Assembly: GCA_964536015.1 (NCBI GenBank)
Contig: CAZHVS010000002.1
Span: 1-64,000, forward strand
Length of the DNA stretch: 64,000 nucleotides
Reading direction: 5' to 3'
Source: CAZHVS01 sp964536015
GTDB taxonomy: Bacteria; Bacteroidota; Ignavibacteria; Ignavibacteriales; Ignavibacteriaceae
Below the pieces are notes generated by a model. The model saw nothing but the letters and a program-made list of their open reading frames with translations. It ran no database searches and was not told the DNA's origin. The position numbers and the translations under genes are program-made. This document shows, piece after piece, positions 53,770-62,472 of the stretch. Position 1 is the first letter of the stretch, and each line of letters starts with the position of its first letter.

Positions 53770-54921
53770 TTGTTAAAATTCGTTTTAGAAAATAAAGATA
53801 AAAATTCAAAAGCAAGAACCGGATTTTTCGAAACCGCCCATGGAAAGGTTGAAACACCGATTTTTATGCCGGTTGGAACTCAGGGAACTGTAAAAGCGAT
53901 GATAAAACATTTTCTTGTAGAAGATGTAAAAGCACAGATTATTCTGGGAAATACTTATCATCTATATCTCCGACCAGGAACTGAAATTTTGGAAAAAGCT
54001 GGCGGATTACATGGTTTTATGAACTGGCAAAAACCAATTCTTACTGATAGCGGTGGATTCCAGATTTTTAGTCTTGCAGAACTAAGAAAAATAAAACCAG
54101 ATGGCTATGAATTTAAGTCTCATATTGATGGATCGAAACATTTTTTTTCACCGGAGAAAGTAATTCAAATACAAAGGAGTATTGGCTCAGATATAATGAT
54201 GCCATTGGATGAATGTACTCCGTACCCTTGTGAATATGAATATGCCTTGAAATCACAGGAACTTACTTCCAAATGGGCAGTGTTAAACAAAGAAGCTTTT
54301 AGAAATTCATCTCCTCTATATGGTTATGAACAGTATCTGTTTGGAATTATTCAGGGAAGTGTATATAAAGAATTAAGAGAAAAATCTGCGGAAGATTTAA
54401 TTAAACTTGATTTTGATGGTTATTCAATTGGTGGACTAGCGGTTGGTGAACCCATTGAGATAATGTACGATTTAGTGAATTTTACGACCGATTTGATTCC
54501 GGATAATAAACCCAGATATTTAATGGGCGTAGGAAGACCAGAAAATATTTTGGAAGCAATTGAGCGGGGAATAGATATGTTTGATTGTGTTATGCCAACG
54601 CGTAATGCAAGAAATGCGTATTTATTTACTTCAGATGGAATTGTTTCAATGAGAAATACCCGTTATAAAGATGATTTTGAACCACTTGATTCAGAATGTG
54701 ATTGTTACACCTGTAAAAATTTTTCAAGAGCTTATTTAAGACATTTATTTAATGCTAAAGAATTACTTGCTTTTGAATTATCTTCCATTCATAATTTACA
54801 TTTTTATTTAAATCTTGTTATAACAGCAAGAAAAAAAATAAATGAAGGTTGTTTTGTTGAATGGAAAAATTCAATTATCAACAGAATTTCTAATTATAAA
54901 CCAAATAACAATATGGAGTAA
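53770..54921 (+). CDS. tgt: queuine/preQ1 tRNA-ribosyltransferase
   Basis: The 383-residue enzyme exchanges guanine at tRNA position 34 for a queuosine precursor. It shows PIFMPVGTQGTVKA, TDSGGFQIFSL (catalytic Asp loop), SYSIGGLAVGE-like substrate loop (DGYSIGGLAVGEP), DCVMPTRNARN and the zinc ligands CDCYTC with a later His. Start is TTG at 53770, where homology to the family begins. It is followed closely by yajC, a widespread pairing in bacteria. Confidence 0.95.
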   Translation: MLKFVLENKDKNSKARTGFFETAHGKVETPIFMPVGTQGTVKAMIKHFLVEDVKAQIILGNTYHLYLRPGTEILEKAGGLHGFMNWQKPILTDSGGFQIFSLAELRKIKPDGYEFKSHIDGSKHFFSPEKVIQIQRSIGSDIMMPLDECTPYPCEYEYALKSQELTSKWAVLNKEAFRNSSPLYGYEQYLFGIIQGSVYKELREKSAEDLIKLDFDGYSIGGLAVGEPIEIMYDLVNFTTDLIPDNKPRYLMGVGRPENILEAIERGIDMFDCVMPTRNARNAYLFTSDGIVSMRNTRYKDDFEPLDSECDCYTCKNFSRAYLRHLFNAKELLAFELSSIHNLHFYLNLVITARKKINEGCFVEWKNSIINRISNYKPNNNME

Positions 54922-54927
54922 AAAAAA

Positions 54928-55239
54928 GTGAACCTAATATTTGCAATGGCACCGCAAAATGGGCAAGGCGGTGGAAGTATGATAAGCACAATGATAATGT
55001 TCGGTGCTATATTCTTAATTTTTTATTTTATGATTATCAGACCTCAGTCTAAAAGACAAAAGGAAAGAGAAAAAATGCTTAATGCAATTCAAAAAGGCGA
55101 TAAAGTAGTTACAAGCGGTGGTCTTCATGGTGTTGTTGATACTGTGGAAGATAAAACTATCCTTGTAAAGGTTGCTGATAACGTAAAATTAAAATTTGAA
55201 CGAAGCGCAATAGCGACTATTATTCAATCAAAAGAATAA
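54928..55239 (+). CDS. yajC: preprotein translocase accessory subunit YajC
   Basis: This 103-residue protein has one membrane segment (MIMFGAIFLIFYFMII) followed by RPQSKRQKEREKML and GDKVVTSGGLHG, the YajC signature. YajC associates with SecDF and the Sec translocon. The frame opens at GTG 54928; an internal ATG six codons later could also serve. It lies 6 bp after the tgt stop. A hairpin follows at 55250-55273. Confidence 0.92.
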   Translation: MNLIFAMAPQNGQGGGSMISTMIMFGAIFLIFYFMIIRPQSKRQKEREKMLNAIQKGDKVVTSGGLHGVVDTVEDKTILVKVADNVKLKFERSAIATIIQSKE

Positions 55240-55249
55240 TTCAGAAAAC

Positions 55250-55280
55250 ACCGGAACTTATAAAGGTTCCGGTAATTTTA
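55250..55280 (+). terminator. hairpin between yajC and ribBA
   Basis: ACCGGAAC (55250-55257) pairs exactly with GTTCCGGT (55266-55273), followed by AATTTTAATT. The tail is only moderately T-rich, so this may be a weak terminator or attenuator. It does not have the layout of an FMN riboswitch. Confidence 0.6.
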
Positions 55281-55289
55281 ATTAATGGG

Positions 55290-56507
55290 ATGAATATGAA
55301 CGCGTTTTGTACTGTCGAAGAAGCAATAAAAGAAATTAAACTTGGAAAAGTAATCATTGTGGTTGATGACGAAGACCGCGAAAATGAAGGTGATTTTATT
55401 TGTGCTTCAGAGTTTGCTACTCCTGAAATCATCAACTTTATGGCAAAGTATGCTCGTGGTTTAATTTGCATTGCACTTACTTCAAAAAGACTTGAAGAAT
55501 TAGATTTACCATTAATGGTTAATTCAAACTCTGCTCTACATGGGACCCAGTTTACTGTTACTGTTGATGCGATTGAAGGGACTACCACAGGTATTTCTGC
55601 TTCAGACAGAGCAGTTACAATAAAAAAGCTAATTGACTCAAGAGCTTCAAGAGCAGATTTTGCAATTCCAGGACATATTTTTCCTTTAAGAGCTGTTGAT
55701 GAAGGAGTTCTTAGACGAGCTGGACATACAGAAGCCTCTGTTGATCTTATGAAACTTGCAGGATTATATCCGTCCGGAGTTTTATGCGAAGTGTTGAAAG
55801 AAGATGGTGAGATGGCTCGACTTCCAGAATTAATTCAAATAGCGGAACAGTTTAACTTAAAGATATTAACTGTTAAAGATTTGATTGAATATCGATTAAG
55901 AAAAGAAAGATATGTTCAAAAAATTACTGATGTAAATTTGCCAACATCTCACGGTGAATTTAGATTACATATTTACAAAAACATTATTGATGAAAAAGAA
56001 CATCTTGCTCTTGTTAAAGGTAATATTAATCCAGAAGAACCTGTTCTTGTTCGAATGCATTCAGAATGTTTAACTGGTGATGTATTCCATTCATTGAGAT
56101 GTGATTGTCACGACCAGCTAAATCAAGCAATCGAAATGATTAATAAAAATGGAAATGGAATTCTAGTTTATATGCGACAGGAAGGCAGAGGTATTGGTCT
56201 TTCAAATAAAATTCTTGCCTATAGACTGCAAGATCAGGGAAGAGATACAGTAGAAGCAAACGAGGAATTAGGATTTAAAGCAGATTTAAGAGATTATGGA
56301 ATTGGTGCTCAAATACTGCTTGACCTTGGTGTCAAAAAAATTAAATTGTTAACCAATAATCCTAAAAAAATTGTTGGGTTAAAAGGTTATGCTCTGGAAA
56401 TAGTTGAAAGAATTCCAATTGAAATTCCTCCTAACAATATTAATTTTAAGTACCTTAAAACAAAACGTGATAAGATGGGGCATTTAATTCTTGATAGATT
56501 TGAATAA
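55290..56507 (+). CDS. ribBA: bifunctional DHBP synthase / GTP cyclohydrolase II
   Basis: This 405-residue two-domain enzyme of riboflavin synthesis has RibB first (VVDDEDRENEGDF, and RRAGHTEASVDLM) and RibA second (RMHSECLTGDVFHSLRCDCH with zinc cysteines, MRQEGRGIGL, NNPKKI). RibB makes dihydroxybutanone phosphate from ribulose-5-phosphate, and RibA opens GTP. Both active sites look intact and the length is standard. No FMN riboswitch was seen upstream, only the short hairpin. Confidence 0.95.
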   Translation: MNMNAFCTVEEAIKEIKLGKVIIVVDDEDRENEGDFICASEFATPEIINFMAKYARGLICIALTSKRLEELDLPLMVNSNSALHGTQFTVTVDAIEGTTTGISASDRAVTIKKLIDSRASRADFAIPGHIFPLRAVDEGVLRRAGHTEASVDLMKLAGLYPSGVLCEVLKEDGEMARLPELIQIAEQFNLKILTVKDLIEYRLRKERYVQKITDVNLPTSHGEFRLHIYKNIIDEKEHLALVKGNINPEEPVLVRMHSECLTGDVFHSLRCDCHDQLNQAIEMINKNGNGILVYMRQEGRGIGLSNKILAYRLQDQGRDTVEANEELGFKADLRDYGIGAQILLDLGVKKIKLLTNNPKKIVGLKGYALEIVERIPIEIPPNNINFKYLKTKRDKMGHLILDRFE

Positions 56508-56525
56508 TTTTATTAGAAGATATTT

Positions 56526-57830
56526 ATGAAAAAATTTTTTTTGATTATCAGTTTTCTTTTTTCTGTAACATTAGCACAATCCGTATATGTTGCAAAAATA
56601 GATGGTGAGATAGACCTAGGACTCGTTCCATATATAAAACGTGTTATAGATGAAGCGACTGATAAAAATGCAAATGCAATTATTTTTGAAATAAATACTT
56701 TTGGTGGAAGAGTTGATGCAGCTACGCAAATTAAAGACGCAATTCTTCAATGCAATATTCCTACAATTGCATTTGTGCATAACAGAGCAATTTCTGCCGG
56801 TGCTTTAATAACTCTTTCGTGTAAGACTATTATTATGGCTCCTGGTAGTTCTATTGGTGCGACAACTGTAGTTGACCAGGAAGGGAAAAAGCAATCTGAA
56901 AAATACCAATCATATATGCGAGGAGAAATGCGTTCAACTGCAGAAAAGAACGGACGCAGAACAGACATAGCTGAAGGAATGGTTGATGAAAGAATTGTTG
57001 TAAAAGATTTACAAGATGATAGTACAAAATTAATTACTCTTACTTCAGAAGAAGCATTAAAATATAAAATAGCTGATTCGGTTTTATCGAACGTTAAAGA
57101 TATTGTGAATTATTTAAATCTTAAAAATCCAAGAATCATTCATATCTCATCTAATTGGGCTGAAGATTTTGTTCGATTTCTTAATAACCCGATTATGTCA
57201 TCACTCTTAATTATGGTTGGATTAATAGGTCTTTATACTGAAATTAAAACTCCTGGTTTTGGATTTGCAGGAATTGCCGCATTAATTGCATTAACTTTAT
57301 TTTTCGGTTCATCATTTATTCTTCAGCTTGCTTCAATATATGAAATATTGCTTTTTATTATAGGTGTTATTCTTATAATTGCTGAAATATTTATAATTCC
57401 AGGATTCGGTATTGCGGGCATTGCTGGAATTATTTTACTGATTCTTTCTCTTTTTCTTGCTTTGATTGATACATCATTTTATATCGATTCAGATCAGATT
57501 ATGGCTGCTATAGTGCAACTTGGTTCAGCAATTTCTATTTCTGTTATTCTGATGATAATTCTTATTAAATTTCTTCCAAAAACACATGCTTTTAACCAGT
57601 TTGTTTTATCAGATCAAACTGCTGCCAAAGAAGGATTTGTATCAAATCCTGTTTATGATGAATTATTAAATCTGGAAGGAGTAACAATTACACCTTTGCG
57701 TCCTTCAGGAATTATTTCTATAAATAATAAAAGATATGATGTGGTTACTGAAGGTGGATTTATTGATAAAGGTAAGAAAATTGTAGTTACTAAAGTCGAG
57801 GGAATGAAAATAATTGTTAGGGAATTTTAA
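56526..57830 (+). CDS. NfeD-family membrane serine protease (ClpP-like)
   Basis: The 434-residue protein has a signal segment, a ClpP-like protease domain (IFEINTFGGRVDAA and AISAGALITLSC with the nucleophile Ser, APGSSIGA), then about four to five membrane helices and a C-terminal NfeD OB-fold (EGVTITPLRPSGIISI). This is the full-length NfeD1b type, which cleaves membrane-associated proteins such as stomatin-like partners. No stomatin gene lies next to it. Confidence 0.88.
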   Translation: MKKFFLIISFLFSVTLAQSVYVAKIDGEIDLGLVPYIKRVIDEATDKNANAIIFEINTFGGRVDAATQIKDAILQCNIPTIAFVHNRAISAGALITLSCKTIIMAPGSSIGATTVVDQEGKKQSEKYQSYMRGEMRSTAEKNGRRTDIAEGMVDERIVVKDLQDDSTKLITLTSEEALKYKIADSVLSNVKDIVNYLNLKNPRIIHISSNWAEDFVRFLNNPIMSSLLIMVGLIGLYTEIKTPGFGFAGIAALIALTLFFGSSFILQLASIYEILLFIIGVILIIAEIFIIPGFGIAGIAGIILLILSLFLALIDTSFYIDSDQIMAAIVQLGSAISISVILMIILIKFLPKTHAFNQFVLSDQTAAKEGFVSNPVYDELLNLEGVTITPLRPSGIISINNKRYDVVTEGGFIDKGKKIVVTKVEGMKIIVREF

Positions 57831-57837
57831 AATTTAT

Positions 57838-58398
57838 TTATCTATAAAGGTGAGATAGAAGAATTTGTAAACCGATTAGCATCAAAATTACCCCTCCTGC
57901 TATTTCCATTCTTTTTCCGAATTTTTCTCCGAGTTTATTTCCTAATTTTATTCCCATCAGTGAAATTATTAAAGTTACAATTCCTATAATAACACTTGGA
58001 TACCAGACAGTAATATTTAATAATGCAAGACTGAAGCCAACAGCAAAAGCGTCAATACTTGTAGCTATTGAAAGCATCACCATTGTCATACCTTTTGAAG
58101 GATTTTTAGTATGGATTTCATTTTTAATATTGATTCCTGATAGTATCATTTTAATACCGATATAAGATAAAATAAAAAAAGCAATCCAGTGATCGAGCGC
58201 TTCAATTATTGGTGCAATAATATATCCTATATACCAGCCGGCAATCGGCATTAAGGCCTGGAATAATCCAAAATGAAAAGCGAGTCTTATTGCTGATCTA
58301 CCTTTTAATTTGTAAATGGAAGAACCAGCGGATAAAGATACAGCAAATGCATCTGCAGACAAACCAAGTGCAATTAAAATTATTTCAATAATTGTCAT
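57838..58398 (-). CDS. mntP: manganese efflux pump MntP
   Basis: The 186-residue protein has six membrane segments. It carries the paired acidic motifs GLSADAFAVSLSAG near the start and ATSIDAFAVGFSLALL near residue 115 that mark MntP. MntP exports Mn2+ and guards against manganese excess. A terminator for the gene upstream overlaps the region just before the ATG. No yybP-ykoY riboswitch was recognised in the short gap. Confidence 0.93.
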   Translation of the reverse strand: MTIIEIILIALGLSADAFAVSLSAGSSIYKLKGRSAIRLAFHFGLFQALMPIAGWYIGYIIAPIIEALDHWIAFFILSYIGIKMILSGINIKNEIHTKNPSKGMTMVMLSIATSIDAFAVGFSLALLNITVWYPSVIIGIVTLIISLMGIKLGNKLGEKFGKRMEIAGGVILMLIGLQILLSHLYR

Positions 58399-58404
58399 AA
58401 AAAA

Positions 58405-58429
58405 AAGAAGGAGAGCTGGATGCTCTCCT
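58405..58429 (-). terminator. intrinsic terminator between the lipoprotein gene and mntP
   Basis: On the minus strand AGGAGAGC pairs with GCTCTCCT and is followed by a T-rich run (TTCTTTTTT). It ends transcription from the lipoprotein gene at 59466-58435. Confidence 0.75.
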
Positions 58430-58434
58430 CAATA

Positions 58435-59466
58435 TTAAAGAAGTTCAACAATATTTGTATTAACAGTTGATTGTTTTCTAGTAACCTTTTGCATTCCTTT
58501 TGGAGTAGGAGCTACCATACTTAATTCAACATTAATTGAAGTTCTGGTTTTTGATTTTTGTAAAATGGATTTTGAAAGATTAAAATAAATTTTCCCTTCG
58601 GCTGTAAAATTTGGTTTTTTAACTTCTATGTTATTTTTTTTTGCTTCAGGACTGATTGTATATTTAGCTTCAATACCACCCTCTATAAAAGCTATATTTT
58701 CATCCTTGTATTTATCAAAGCTTTTTAACTTGAATGTGTGTGTGCTTTCGAGAGTGAATACCTGAAGATTTGCAGGTTGTTGAGGGAATGCCCAGGTTGA
58801 ATCTTTAGAAACTTTTTTATCAGGAAATTTTCTGAATATTTGTGCTAGTAAAGGGCGAATTACAATGTTGGTGACATCACCCTGCAATACTTGTTTTTCA
58901 TCATTCTGAATTTTGTCTTTTAGATTTTTTAATTCAATCATCTTATTTATTATTTTATCAACTCTGTAGATTTCAACTACTTCACCTGATTTATTTATTC
59001 TTGCAATGAATGGATTGTTTATCATGGCTTCGTAATCAAGATACCGAATCTTTTCAACTGAATCCATTTTTGTACCGGACTCATAATTGAATGGCTTTCC
59101 ATTAGCCAAAGCATTTATTTTTATTTTATCATAAACAAATTCAATCTCCATAATTCCATCAACGTCAACATCTTTCACATTTAACGATAGCAAATATGTA
59201 ATTGTCTGTTTTAAATCCTGTTTAATTATTGTATCAGCTTCAATTGATTGAACTTCATCTGCAATAGTTGTTAGCTTATATTTATAAGTTTTACCTTTTT
59301 CGAGGTTATAACTTAAAATTGCTTCTGAAATGTCTGTTGTAGTTTGAGTTTTTAAGTCAGTCGTATCAGCAGCCAGACTGATATTCTTATTCTCAGGTGT
59401 ATCTTTTTTACCGCCACAACCCCCAAAAATGAAAAATATTAAAGCCGATATTAAAATGTGTTTCAT
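58435..59466 (-). CDS. conserved lipoprotein (DUF6263-like)
   Basis: The 343-residue protein has a lipoprotein signal with lipobox FGGC (C17). The mature part is beta-rich, with YNLEKGKTYKYKLTT and DSTWAFPQQP-type segments that resemble DUF6263 proteins of the Bacteroidota. No enzyme motif is visible. Function unknown. It lies 9 bp after the NamZ-like gene and shares its strand. Confidence 0.6.
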   Translation of the reverse strand: MKHILISALIFFIFGGCGGKKDTPENKNISLAADTTDLKTQTTTDISEAILSYNLEKGKTYKYKLTTIADEVQSIEADTIIKQDLKQTITYLLSLNVKDVDVDGIMEIEFVYDKIKINALANGKPFNYESGTKMDSVEKIRYLDYEAMINNPFIARINKSGEVVEIYRVDKIINKMIELKNLKDKIQNDEKQVLQGDVTNIVIRPLLAQIFRKFPDKKVSKDSTWAFPQQPANLQVFTLESTHTFKLKSFDKYKDENIAFIEGGIEAKYTISPEAKKNNIEVKKPNFTAEGKIYFNLSKSILQKSKTRTSINVELSMVAPTPKGMQKVTRKQSTVNTNIVELL

Positions 59467-59475
59467 AAATTTTCC

Positions 59476-60702
59476 TTAATTATATAACAAATATTTTTTT
59501 CTTTTTTCTTTAAATTGATTTAGAGGTTTTTCCCATTGCCTTATAATTTCATAGGGATAAAAATTTTTAATAATCATTTCACGTATATTGGAATCACCCG
59601 CAAGTCTATCGAACCCTTTGTCTTTGAATTCGCATTCAGGGAATAATTTTTTAATTGCATAAATTAATTTAATTCCAAATTCAACTGAATTAAAATTCTT
59701 TCTATCATTAATACTTATTTTTATTCCCTTACATTCAACTCCTTTGTACTTTGGATTTGTTGCGACATTTAGAATTTCTTGAGGAGTAAAAACTATCGGT
59801 TTATAATCTACACCTTTTATATTAAGAGAATTTAATTCTCTAATCAAAATGTCTGGTTGAATAAATGGAGCTCCGATTGTTAAGAAAGGAGCATTAGTTC
59901 CTCTTCCTTCAGAAACATTCAAACCTTCAATCAAACAAGTTCCCGGGTAGACAATCGCTGCATCAATACTTTGAAGGTTTGGAGAAGGATTAATCCATTC
60001 CAGTCCGCATTCATCATAGTATAAACTACGTTTCCAATTTTTCATCTTAATAACTGTTAAATCTATTTTTGTTGTACCCGTAAGTTTTTCTTTTACGAAA
60101 TAATTTGCAAGTTCTCCAATAGTCATTCCATGAGCAATTGGAAGTGGCGCAATTCCAACAAAAGATTTCAATTCATTTTTAAGAATTGGTCCATCGACAT
60201 AATTTCCTGATATTGGATTAGGACGATCGAGTACAATAACAGGAATTTTGTTTTCACCTGCTGCCTGTAAAACATAGAATAGAGTCGATATGTATGTATA
60301 AAATCTTGCACCAACATCTTGTATATCGAACAAAATTAACTCTGTATTTTTTAGCATTTCAGCGGTAGGTTTGTTTATTTTTCCATAAAGTGAATAAACA
60401 GGAATTCCTGTTGCTTCATCGGTACTATTTTCGATTTTATCTCCGGCACCGGATTGTCCTCTAATTCCATGTTCAGGTCCAAAAAGAGCGTTGATTTTAA
60501 CTTCCTTTGTTTTGAAAATAGCATCAACAAGATGAACTCCGCTAGATAGAATAGCAGAGTGATTTGTAACTATAGCGACTTTTTTATTTTTTATCAGTGA
60601 AAAATTTTCAGTTAAAAGTAAATCTGCACCTGTCAGAACTTTTGTCTGACTATAAGTAATGTGAAATAAAAAAAATACAAATAAGAAGTTTTTAAAAATC
60701 AT
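59476..60702 (-). CDS. NamZ/DUF1343 exo-beta-N-acetylmuramidase-like protein
   Basis: This 408-residue exported protein matches DUF1343, whose characterised member NamZ removes terminal MurNAc from peptidoglycan fragments. Visible blocks are VAIVTNHSAI, LFGPEHGIRG, FDIQDVGARFYTYI, VLDRPNPISG and EGLNVSEGRGTNAPF. An N-terminal signal peptide (FFLFHITYSQT) directs it to the periplasm. It may take part in cell-wall recycling. Confidence 0.88.
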   Translation of the reverse strand: MIFKNFLFVFFLFHITYSQTKVLTGADLLLTENFSLIKNKKVAIVTNHSAILSSGVHLVDAIFKTKEVKINALFGPEHGIRGQSGAGDKIENSTDEATGIPVYSLYGKINKPTAEMLKNTELILFDIQDVGARFYTYISTLFYVLQAAGENKIPVIVLDRPNPISGNYVDGPILKNELKSFVGIAPLPIAHGMTIGELANYFVKEKLTGTTKIDLTVIKMKNWKRSLYYDECGLEWINPSPNLQSIDAAIVYPGTCLIEGLNVSEGRGTNAPFLTIGAPFIQPDILIRELNSLNIKGVDYKPIVFTPQEILNVATNPKYKGVECKGIKISINDRKNFNSVEFGIKLIYAIKKLFPECEFKDKGFDRLAGDSNIREMIIKNFYPYEIIRQWEKPLNQFKEKRKKYLLYN

Positions 60703-60724
60703 AATTTAGTCTGTATTAAAATGA

Positions 60725-60762
60725 ATAAAGGCCGAAATAATTATTACTAAAAATTTCAGCCT
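60725..60762 (-). terminator. intrinsic terminator after ndk
   Basis: On the minus strand AGGCTGAAAT (60762-60753) pairs with ATTTCGGCCT (60738-60729), with one G-T pair, and runs into TTATTCATTTT. It lies just past the ndk stop. Confidence 0.65.
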
Positions 60763-60770
60763 AAAATTTT

Positions 60771-61202
60771 CTAATCGGGATAGTTTTCAAGAATTTCATT
60801 ACGGGTAAAGAAATGCGATATTTCTTTAGCAGCATTTTCATCTGAGTCTGACCCATGAACAGCATTTTGCTGTTTATCCTTTGCGAATAGTTTTCTGATA
60901 GTTCCTTCATCTGCTTGCGCTGGATCAGTAGCTCCAATTAATTTGCGGAATTCTTCAACTGCATTTTCCTTTTCAAGTGCAATCGGAATGCAAGGACCGG
61001 AGGTCATATAATCAACCAGTTCATTGAAGAAGAATCTTTCTTTGTGGACTTCATAAAATCCCCGTGCAGATTCCTTTGTTAATTTCATAAGTTTCATCGC
61101 TTTTATTTTAAAACCAGCATCAGTGATCATTTTAATTACTGCACCAGTGTTATTATCTCTTACTGTATCGGGTTTTAATATTGCTAAAGTTTTATTGTTC
61201 AA
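60771..61202 (-). CDS. ndk: nucleoside diphosphate kinase
   Basis: The 143-residue enzyme balances nucleoside triphosphate pools. It shows LAILKPDTVRD at the start, the phosphate-binding RKLIGATDPAQA and the active-site histidine in NAVHGSDSDENA. The start codon is TTG at 61202, supported by AGGAG seven bases before it on the coding strand. It follows sucD by 16 bp and is probably co-transcribed with it. Confidence 0.95.
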   Translation of the reverse strand: MNNKTLAILKPDTVRDNNTGAVIKMITDAGFKIKAMKLMKLTKESARGFYEVHKERFFFNELVDYMTSGPCIPIALEKENAVEEFRKLIGATDPAQADEGTIRKLFAKDKQQNAVHGSDSDENAAKEISHFFTRNEILENYPD

Positions 61203-61218
61203 TCTTTGCTCCTAAATA

Positions 61219-62265
61219 TTATTTCTTGTGTTTTTTATGTTTTTCTTTTTTATGTTTTTTCTCTTTTTTTTCTTTGTGTTTTTGTTTTTTCAATTTCTCT
61301 TCAGATTTTTTTTCTTTTGATATTACGGTCTTCTCAACAGGTTTTAATTTTGGGAGAGCCACAGCCTTTTTTATTTTCTTGGGTTTTGATTTAATTTTTT
61401 CCAAAGCATTTTTCATGGTAGTTCCAATATCAGCAGGACTCTCTACAACGTAGATTCCTGCATCTTTCATGGCTGCCATTTTTTCTGTTGCCGTACCTTT
61501 TCCCCCAGAAATAATTGCTCCAGCGTGTCCCATTCTTCTACCCGGAGGAGCAGTTCTTCCTGCAATAAATCCAACAACCGGTTTTTTACCATATTTCTTT
61601 AAATACGCAGCTGCTTCTTCTTCTGCTGAACCACCAATTTCTCCAATCATTACTATACCGTGTGTGTCTTTATCTTCATTGAACATTTTGATAATGTCGA
61701 TAAATTTTGAGCCAATAATTGGATCGCCACCAATTCCAACACAAGTGGATTGTCCAATTCCAAGATCAGTTAATTGTTTTACTGCTTCGTAAGTTAATGT
61801 TCCAGACCTCGAAACAACTCCCACGTTACCTTTCTTATGGATGAATCCAGGCATTATACCTATTTTAGCTTTTCCAGGAGAAATAACACCAGGACAATTT
61901 GGTCCAATAAGTACAACATCTTTATTTTTTATTCCGTTATATGCTTTAATCATATCATTAACAGGAATACCTTCAGTAATGCAAATAATTACTTTTATAC
62001 CAGCTTCTGCAGCTTCCAGAATTGCATCTGAAGCAAAAGCAGGAGGTACAAAAATTACAGATGTATTAGCATTTTTAACTTTTACAGCTTCCTCAACTGT
62101 ATTAAATATAGGAACTCCTTCGTATTCAGTTCCACCTTTACCGGGTGTAACACCCGCAACGACATTAGTTCCATATTCAATCATTTGCTTAGTATGGAAT
62201 GAACCCTCGCCACCAGTAATTCCTTGAACAACCAGCCTGGTTTTTTTATCAACTAAGATACTCAT
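61219..62265 (-). CDS. sucD: succinyl-CoA synthetase alpha subunit with Lys/His-rich tail
   Basis: SucD binds CoA and carries the phosphohistidine that makes ATP or GTP from succinyl-CoA. It shows LVVQGITGGEGSFHTKQM, GPNCPGVISPGKAKIG, GRTAPPGRRMGHAGAI (phosphohistidine) and GGKGTATEKMAAM. The catalytic part ends near residue 292, the usual length of the family. A 55-residue extension follows, almost all lysine, glutamate and histidine, ending KHKKEKHKKHKK. No sucC is adjacent in this window. The tail is the odd feature; see the findings. Confidence 0.95.
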   Translation of the reverse strand: MSILVDKKTRLVVQGITGGEGSFHTKQMIEYGTNVVAGVTPGKGGTEYEGVPIFNTVEEAVKVKNANTSVIFVPPAFASDAILEAAEAGIKVIICITEGIPVNDMIKAYNGIKNKDVVLIGPNCPGVISPGKAKIGIMPGFIHKKGNVGVVSRSGTLTYEAVKQLTDLGIGQSTCVGIGGDPIIGSKFIDIIKMFNEDKDTHGIVMIGEIGGSAEEEAAAYLKKYGKKPVVGFIAGRTAPPGRRMGHAGAIISGGKGTATEKMAAMKDAGIYVVESPADIGTTMKNALEKIKSKPKKIKKAVALPKLKPVEKTVISKEKKSEEKLKKQKHKEKKEKKHKKEKHKKHKK

Positions 62266-62472
62266 AAATATTGTCCTCTTTCTTGATCAAAAAAATTTAT
62301 ATATCAAAGTTAAAGAATTGTAATGAAATATCTAACTTTAAAAATCAATTGTTCTTCTAACAAAAAATTAATAATTAAGTAATAATGAAGACTATTATTT
62401 TACAGGTAGAATTTGTAAGTTATACCATAAATAATTTTTTTTTCAAACCAAAACTTTAATATAAGGTGAAAT

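Noticed and set aside
55240..55290. FMN riboswitch before ribBA
   Set aside because: Only a single 8-bp hairpin fits in the 50-bp gap. The multi-helix FMN aptamer is too large and its conserved blocks are absent.
61841..62227. 128-codon open frame on the plus strand
   Set aside because: It is antisense to the conserved catalytic core of sucD and shows no family motif.
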